This document shows positions 56,701-62,700 of a stretch of 64,000 nucleotides of DNA, piece after piece. Origin of the DNA: Phorcus lineatus (Eukaryota; Mollusca; Gastropoda; Trochida; Trochidae); the NCBI GenBank assembly GCA_921293015.1, contig OV121091.1, positions 39,354,839-39,418,838 on the forward strand. Reading direction: 5' to 3'. The stretch's first letter is position 1. Each line of letters begins with the position of its first letter. The notes below the pieces were generated by a model. It was not told where the DNA came from. It saw only the letters and a program-made list of their open reading frames with translations, and made no database searches. A program made the translations under genes and the position numbers.

Positions 56701-59700
56701 GCTTTCCGTCTTTAAAGAAGAAGTCTCAGAATGAGTAACGATGGTTGTAGGGGACAGTGAATGAGTTTGAGTAGTAGGTGACTTTTGAGACGTTGGTTGC
56801 TCTGTTGTTGAAACGGTTTCTTCTAGTGTCTTTGTTGAGCTTTGAACTGAAGACGTTGACAACTTCTCACTAGTAGATATAACCTCTGAAGTAGTTTGTG
56901 AGTTGGAAGTCGTTAAACCAGATGTGACAACAGATGTTTGTTTGGCTCCTGCTGCTGGAGATGTTGACTGACTTGAGGGCGCTGTTGTTGACGTAACTGG
57001 TTCTTCTGTTGTGGTTGTTGATGTTGAAGTAGATGCAGTCGAAGTTGTTGAAGGTGGAGTGGTTAGTTCATGTGTAGTAGTTGGACTATGTTTAGGCGAT
57101 GTATTCTCACTTGTGCTCTGTTCTAAGCTTGTAGTCTTGTGGCTGGAGAAAGTTTCCGTCATAGTGGTGGGTTCTTCTGTCGTGGTTCTTGATGCTGAAG
57201 TAGTTGAAAAAGTATTTGGTGCTGTTGAAGACTCACTTGCAGATGTAATTGTTGTTGATGGATTTGTAGCTGCAGAACTGCTTTCCGTCTTTGAAGAAGA
57301 AGTCTCGGAATGAGTAACGATGGTTGTAGGGGACAGTGAATGAGTTTGAGTAGTAGGTGACTTTTGAGACGTTGGTTGCTCTGTTGTTGAAACGGTTTCT
57401 TCTAGTGTCTTTGTTGAGCTTTGAACTGAAGACGTTGACAACTTCTCACTAGTAGATATAACCTCTGAAGTTGTTTGTGAGTTGGAAGTCGTTGAACCAG
57501 ATGTGGCAACAGATGTTTGTTTGGCTCCTGCTGCTGGAGATGTTGACTGACTTGAGGGCGCTGTTGTTGACGTAACTGGTTCTTCTGTTGTGGTTGTTGA
57601 GGTTGAAGTAGATGCAGTCGAAGTTGTTGAAGGTGGAGTGGTTAGTTCATGTGTAGTAGTTGGACTATGTTTAGGCGTAGGCGATGTAATCTCACTTGTG
57701 CTCTGTTCTAAGCTTGTAGTCTTGTGGCTGGAGAAAGTTTCTGTCATAGTGGTGGGTTCTTCTGTCGTGGTTCTTGATGCTGAAGTAGTTGAAAAAGTAT
57801 CTGGTGCTGTTGAAGACTCACTTGCAGATGTAATTGTTCTTGATGGATTTGTAGCTGCAGAACTGCTTTCTGTCTTTAAAGAAGAAGTCTCAGAATGAGT
57901 AACGATGGTTGTAGGGGACAGTGAATGAGTTTGAGTAGTAGGTGACTTTTGAGACGTTCGTTGCTCTGTTGTTGAAACGGTTTCTTCTAGTGTCTTTGTT
58001 GAGCTTTGAACTGAAAACGTTGACAACTTCTCACTAGTAGATATAACCTCTGACGTTGTTTGTGAGTTGGAAGTCGTTGAACCAGATGTGGCAACAGATG
58101 TTTGTTTGGCTCCTGCTGCTGGAGATGTTGACTGACTTGAGGGCGCTGTTGTTGACGTAACTGATTCTTCTGTTGTGGTTGTTGATGTTGAAGTAGATGC
58201 AGTCGAAGTTGTTGAAGGTGGAGTGGTTAGTTCATGTGTAGTAGTTGGACTATGTTTAGGCGTTGTATTCTCACTTGTGCTCTGTTCTAAGCTTGTAGTC
58301 TTGTGGCTGGAGAAAGTTTCTGTCATAGTGGTGGGCTCTTCTGTCGTGGTTCTTGATGCTGAAGTAGTTGAAAAAGTATTTGGTGCTGTTGAAGACTCAC
58401 TTGCAGATGTAATTGTTGTTGATGGATTTGTAGCTGCAAAACTGGTTTCAGTCTTTGAAGAAGAAGTCTCAGAATGTGTAACGATGGTTGTAGGGGACAG
58501 TGAATGAGTTTGAGTAGTAGGTGACTTTTGAGACGTTGGTTGCTCTGTTGTTGAAACGGTTTCTTCTAGCGTCTTTGTTGAGCTTTGAACTGAAGACGTT
58601 GACAACTTCTCACTAGTAGATATAACCTCTGAAGTTGTTTGTGAGTTGGAAGTCGTTGAACCAGATGTGGCAACAGATGTTTGTTTGGCTCCTGCTGCTG
58701 GAGATGTTGACTGACCTGAGGGCGCTGTTGTTGACGTAACTGATTCTTCTGTTGAGGTTGTTGATGTTGAAGTAGATGCAGTCGAAGTTGTTGAAGGTGG
58801 AGTGGTTAGTTCATGCGTAGTAGTTGGACTATGTTTAGGCGATGTAATCTCACTTGTGGTCTGTTCTAAGCTTGTAGTCTTGTGGCTGGAGAAAGTTTCT
58901 GTCATAGTGGTGGGTTCTTCTGTCGTGGTTCTTGATGCTGAAGTAGTTGAAAAAGTATCTGGTGCTGTTGAAGACTCACTTGCAGATGTAATTGTTGTTG
59001 ATGGATTTGTAGCTGCAGAACTGCTTTCCGTCTTTAAAGAAGAAGTCTCAGAATGAGTAACGATGGTTGTAGGGGACAGTGAATGAGTTTGAGTAGTAGG
59101 TGACTTTTGAGACGTTGGTTGCTCTGTTGTTGAAACGGTTTCTTCTAGTGTCTTTGTTGAGCTTTGAACTGAAGACGTTGACAACTTCTCACTAGTAGAT
59201 ATAACCTCTGAGGTTGTTTGTGAGTTGGAAGTCGTTGAACCAGATGTGGCAACAGATGTTTGTTTGGCTCCTGCTGCTGGAGATGTTGACTGACCTGAGG
59301 GCGCTGTTGTTGACGTAACTGATTCTTCTGTTGTGGTTGTTGATGTTGAAGTAGATGCAGTCGAAGTTGTTGAAGGTGGAGTGGTTAATTCATGCGTAGT
59401 AGTTGGACTATGTTTAGGCGATGTAATCTCACTTGTGCTCTGTTCTAAGCTTGTAGTCTTGTGGCTGGAGAAAGTTTCCGTCATAGTGGTGGGCTCTTCT
59501 GTCGTGGTTCTTGATGCTGAAGTAGTTGAAAAAGTATCTGGTGCTGTTGAAGACTCACTTGCAGATGTAATTGTTGTTGATGGATTTGTAGCTGCAGAAC
59601 TGCTTTCCGTCTTTAAAGAAGAAGTCTCAGAATGAGTAACGATGGTTGTAGGGGACAGTGAATGAGTTTGAGTAGTAGGTGACTTTTGAGACGTTGGTTG

Positions 59701-62700
59701 CTCTGTTGTTGAAACGGTTTCTTCTAGTGTCTTTGTTGAGCTTTGAACTGAAGACGTTGACAACTTCTCACTAGTAGATATAACCTCTGAAGTAGTTTGT
59801 GAGTTAGAAGTCGTTAAACCAGATGTGACAACAGATGTTTGTTTGGCTCCTGCTGCTGGAGATGTTGACTGACTTGAGGGCGCTGTTGTTGACGTAACTG
59901 GTTCTTCTGTTGTGGTTGTTGATGTTGAAGTAGATGCAGTCGAAGTTGTTGAAGGTGGAGTGGTTAGTTCATGTGTAGTAGTTGGACTATGTTTAGGCGA
60001 TGTATTCTCACTTGTGCTCTGTTCTAAGCTTGTAGTCTTGTGGCTGGAGAAAGTTTCCGTCATAGTGGTGGGTTCTTCTGTCGTGGTTCTTGATGCTGAA
60101 GTAGTTGAAAAAGTATTTGGTGCTGTTGAAGACTCACTTGCAGATGTAATTGTTGTTGATGGATTTGTAGCTGCAGAACTGCTTTCCGTCTTTGAAGAAG
60201 AAGTCTCAGAATGAGTAACGATGGTTGTAGGGGACAGTGAATGAGTTTGAGTAGTAGGTGACTTTTGAGACGTTGGTTGCTCTGTTGTTGAAACGGTTTC
60301 TTCTAGTGTCTTTGTTGAGCTTTGAACTGAAGACGTTGACAACTTCTCACTAGTAGATATAACCTCTGAAGTTGTTTGTGAGTTGGAAGTCGTTGAACCA
60401 GATGTGGCAACAGATGTTTGTTTGGCTCCTGCTGCTGGAGATGTTGACTGACTTGAGGGCGCTGTTGTTGACGTAACTGGTTCTTCTGTTGTGGTTGTTG
60501 ATGTTGAAGTAGATGCAGTCGAAGTTGTTGAAGGTGGAGTGGTTAGTTCATGTGTAGTAGTTGGACTATGTTTAGGGGTAGGCGATGTAATCTCACTTGT
60601 GCTCTGTTCTAAGCTTGTAGTCTTGTGGCTGGAGAAAGTTTCTGTCATAGTGGTGGGTTCTTCTGTCGTGGTTCTTGATGCTGAAGTAGTTGAAAAAGTA
60701 TCTGGTGCTGTTGTAGACTCACTTGCAGATGTAATTGTTGTTGATGGATTTGTAGCTGCAGAACTGCTTTCTGTCTTTAAAGAAGAAGTCTCAGAATGAG
60801 TAACGATGGTTGTAGGGGACAGTGAATGAGTTTGAGTAGTAGGTGACTTTTGAGACGTTCGTTGCTCTGTTGTTGAAACGGTTTCTTCTAGTGTCTTTGT
60901 TGAGCTTTGAACTGAAAACGTTGACAACTTCTCACTAGTAGATATAACCTCTGACGTTGTTTGTGAGTTGGAAGTCGTTGAACCAGATGTGGCAACAGAT
61001 GTTTGTTTGGCTCCTGCTGCTGGAGATGTTGACTGACTTGAGGGCGCTGTTGTTGACGTAACTGATTCTTCTGTTGTGGTTGTTGATGTTGAAGTAGATG
61101 CAGTCGAAGTTGTTGAAGGTGGAGTGGTTAGTTCATGTGTAGTAGTTGGACTATGTTTAGGCGTTGTATTCTCACTTGTGCTCTGTTCTAAGCTTGTAGT
61201 CTTGTGGCTGGAGAAAGTTTCCGTCATAGTGGTGGGCTCTTCTGTCGTGGTTCTTGATGCTGAAGTAGTTGAAAAAGTATTTGGTGCTGTTGAAGACTCA
61301 CTTGCAGATGTAATTGTTGTTGATGGATTTGTAGCTGCAAAACTGGTTTCAGTCTTTGAAGAAGAAGTCTCAGAATGTGTAACGATGGTTGTAGGGGACA
61401 GTGAATGAGTTTGAGTAGTAGGTGACTTTTGAGACGTTGGTTGCTCTGTTGTTGAAACGGTTTCTTCTAGTGTCTTTGTTGAGCTTTGAACTGAAGACGT
61501 TGACAACTTCTCACTAGTAGATATAACCTCTGAAGTTGTTTGTGAGTTGGAAGTCGTTGAACCAGATGTGACAACAGATGTTTGTTTGGCTCCTGCTGCT
61601 GGAGATGTTGACTGACTTGAGGGCGCTGTTGTTGACGTAACTGGTTCTTCTGTTGTGGTTGTTGATGTTGAAGTAGATGCAGTCGAAGTTGTTGAAGGTG
61701 GAGTGGTTAGTTCATGTGTAGTAGTTGGACTATGTTTAGGCGTTGTATTCTCACTTGTGCTCTGTTCTAAGCTTGTAGTCTTGTGCTTGGAGAAAGTTTC
61801 TGTCATTGTGGTGTGTTCTTCTGTCGTGGTTCTTGATGCTGAAGTAGTTGAAAAAGTATTTGGTGCTGTTGAAGACTCACTTGCAGATGTAATTGTTGTT
61901 GATGGATTTGTAGCTGCAGAACTGCTTTCCGTCTTTGAAGAAGAAGTCTCAGAATGAGTAACGATGGTTGTAGGGGACAATGAATGAGTTTGAGTAGTAG
62001 GTGACTTTTGAGACGTTGGTTGCTCTGTTGTTGAAACGGTTTCTTCTAGTGTCTTTGTTGAGCTTTGAACTGAAAACGTTGACAACTTCTCACTAGTAGA
62101 TATAACCTCTGAAGTTGTTTGTGAGTTGGAAGTCGTTGAACCAGATGTAGCAACAGATGTTTGTTTGGCTCCTGCTGCTGGAGATGTTGACTGACTTGAG
62201 GGCGCTGTTGTTGACGTAACTGGTTCTTCTGTTGTGGTTGTTGATGTTGAAGTAGATGCAGTCGAAGTTGTTGAAGGTGGAGTGGTTAGTTCATGTGTAG
62301 TAGTTGGACTATGTTTAGGCGATGTATTCTCACTTGTGCTCTGTTCTAAGCTTGTAGTCTTGTGGCTGGAGAAAGTTTCCGTCATAGTGGTGGGTTCTTC
62401 TGTCGTGGTTCTTGATGCTGAAGTAGTTGAAAAAGTATCTGGTGCTGTTGAAGACTCACTTGCAGATGTAACTGTTGTTGATGGATTTGTAGCTGCAGAA
62501 CTGCTTTCCGTCTTTGAAGAAGAAGTCTCAGAATGAGTAACAATGGTTGTAGGGGACAGTGAATGAGTTTGAGTAGTAGGTGACTTTTGAGACGTTGGTT
62601 GCTCTGTTGTTGAAACGGTTTCTTCTAGTGTCTTTGTTGAGCTTTGAACTGAAGACGTTGACAACTTCTCACTAGTAGATATAACCTCTGAAGTTGTTTG

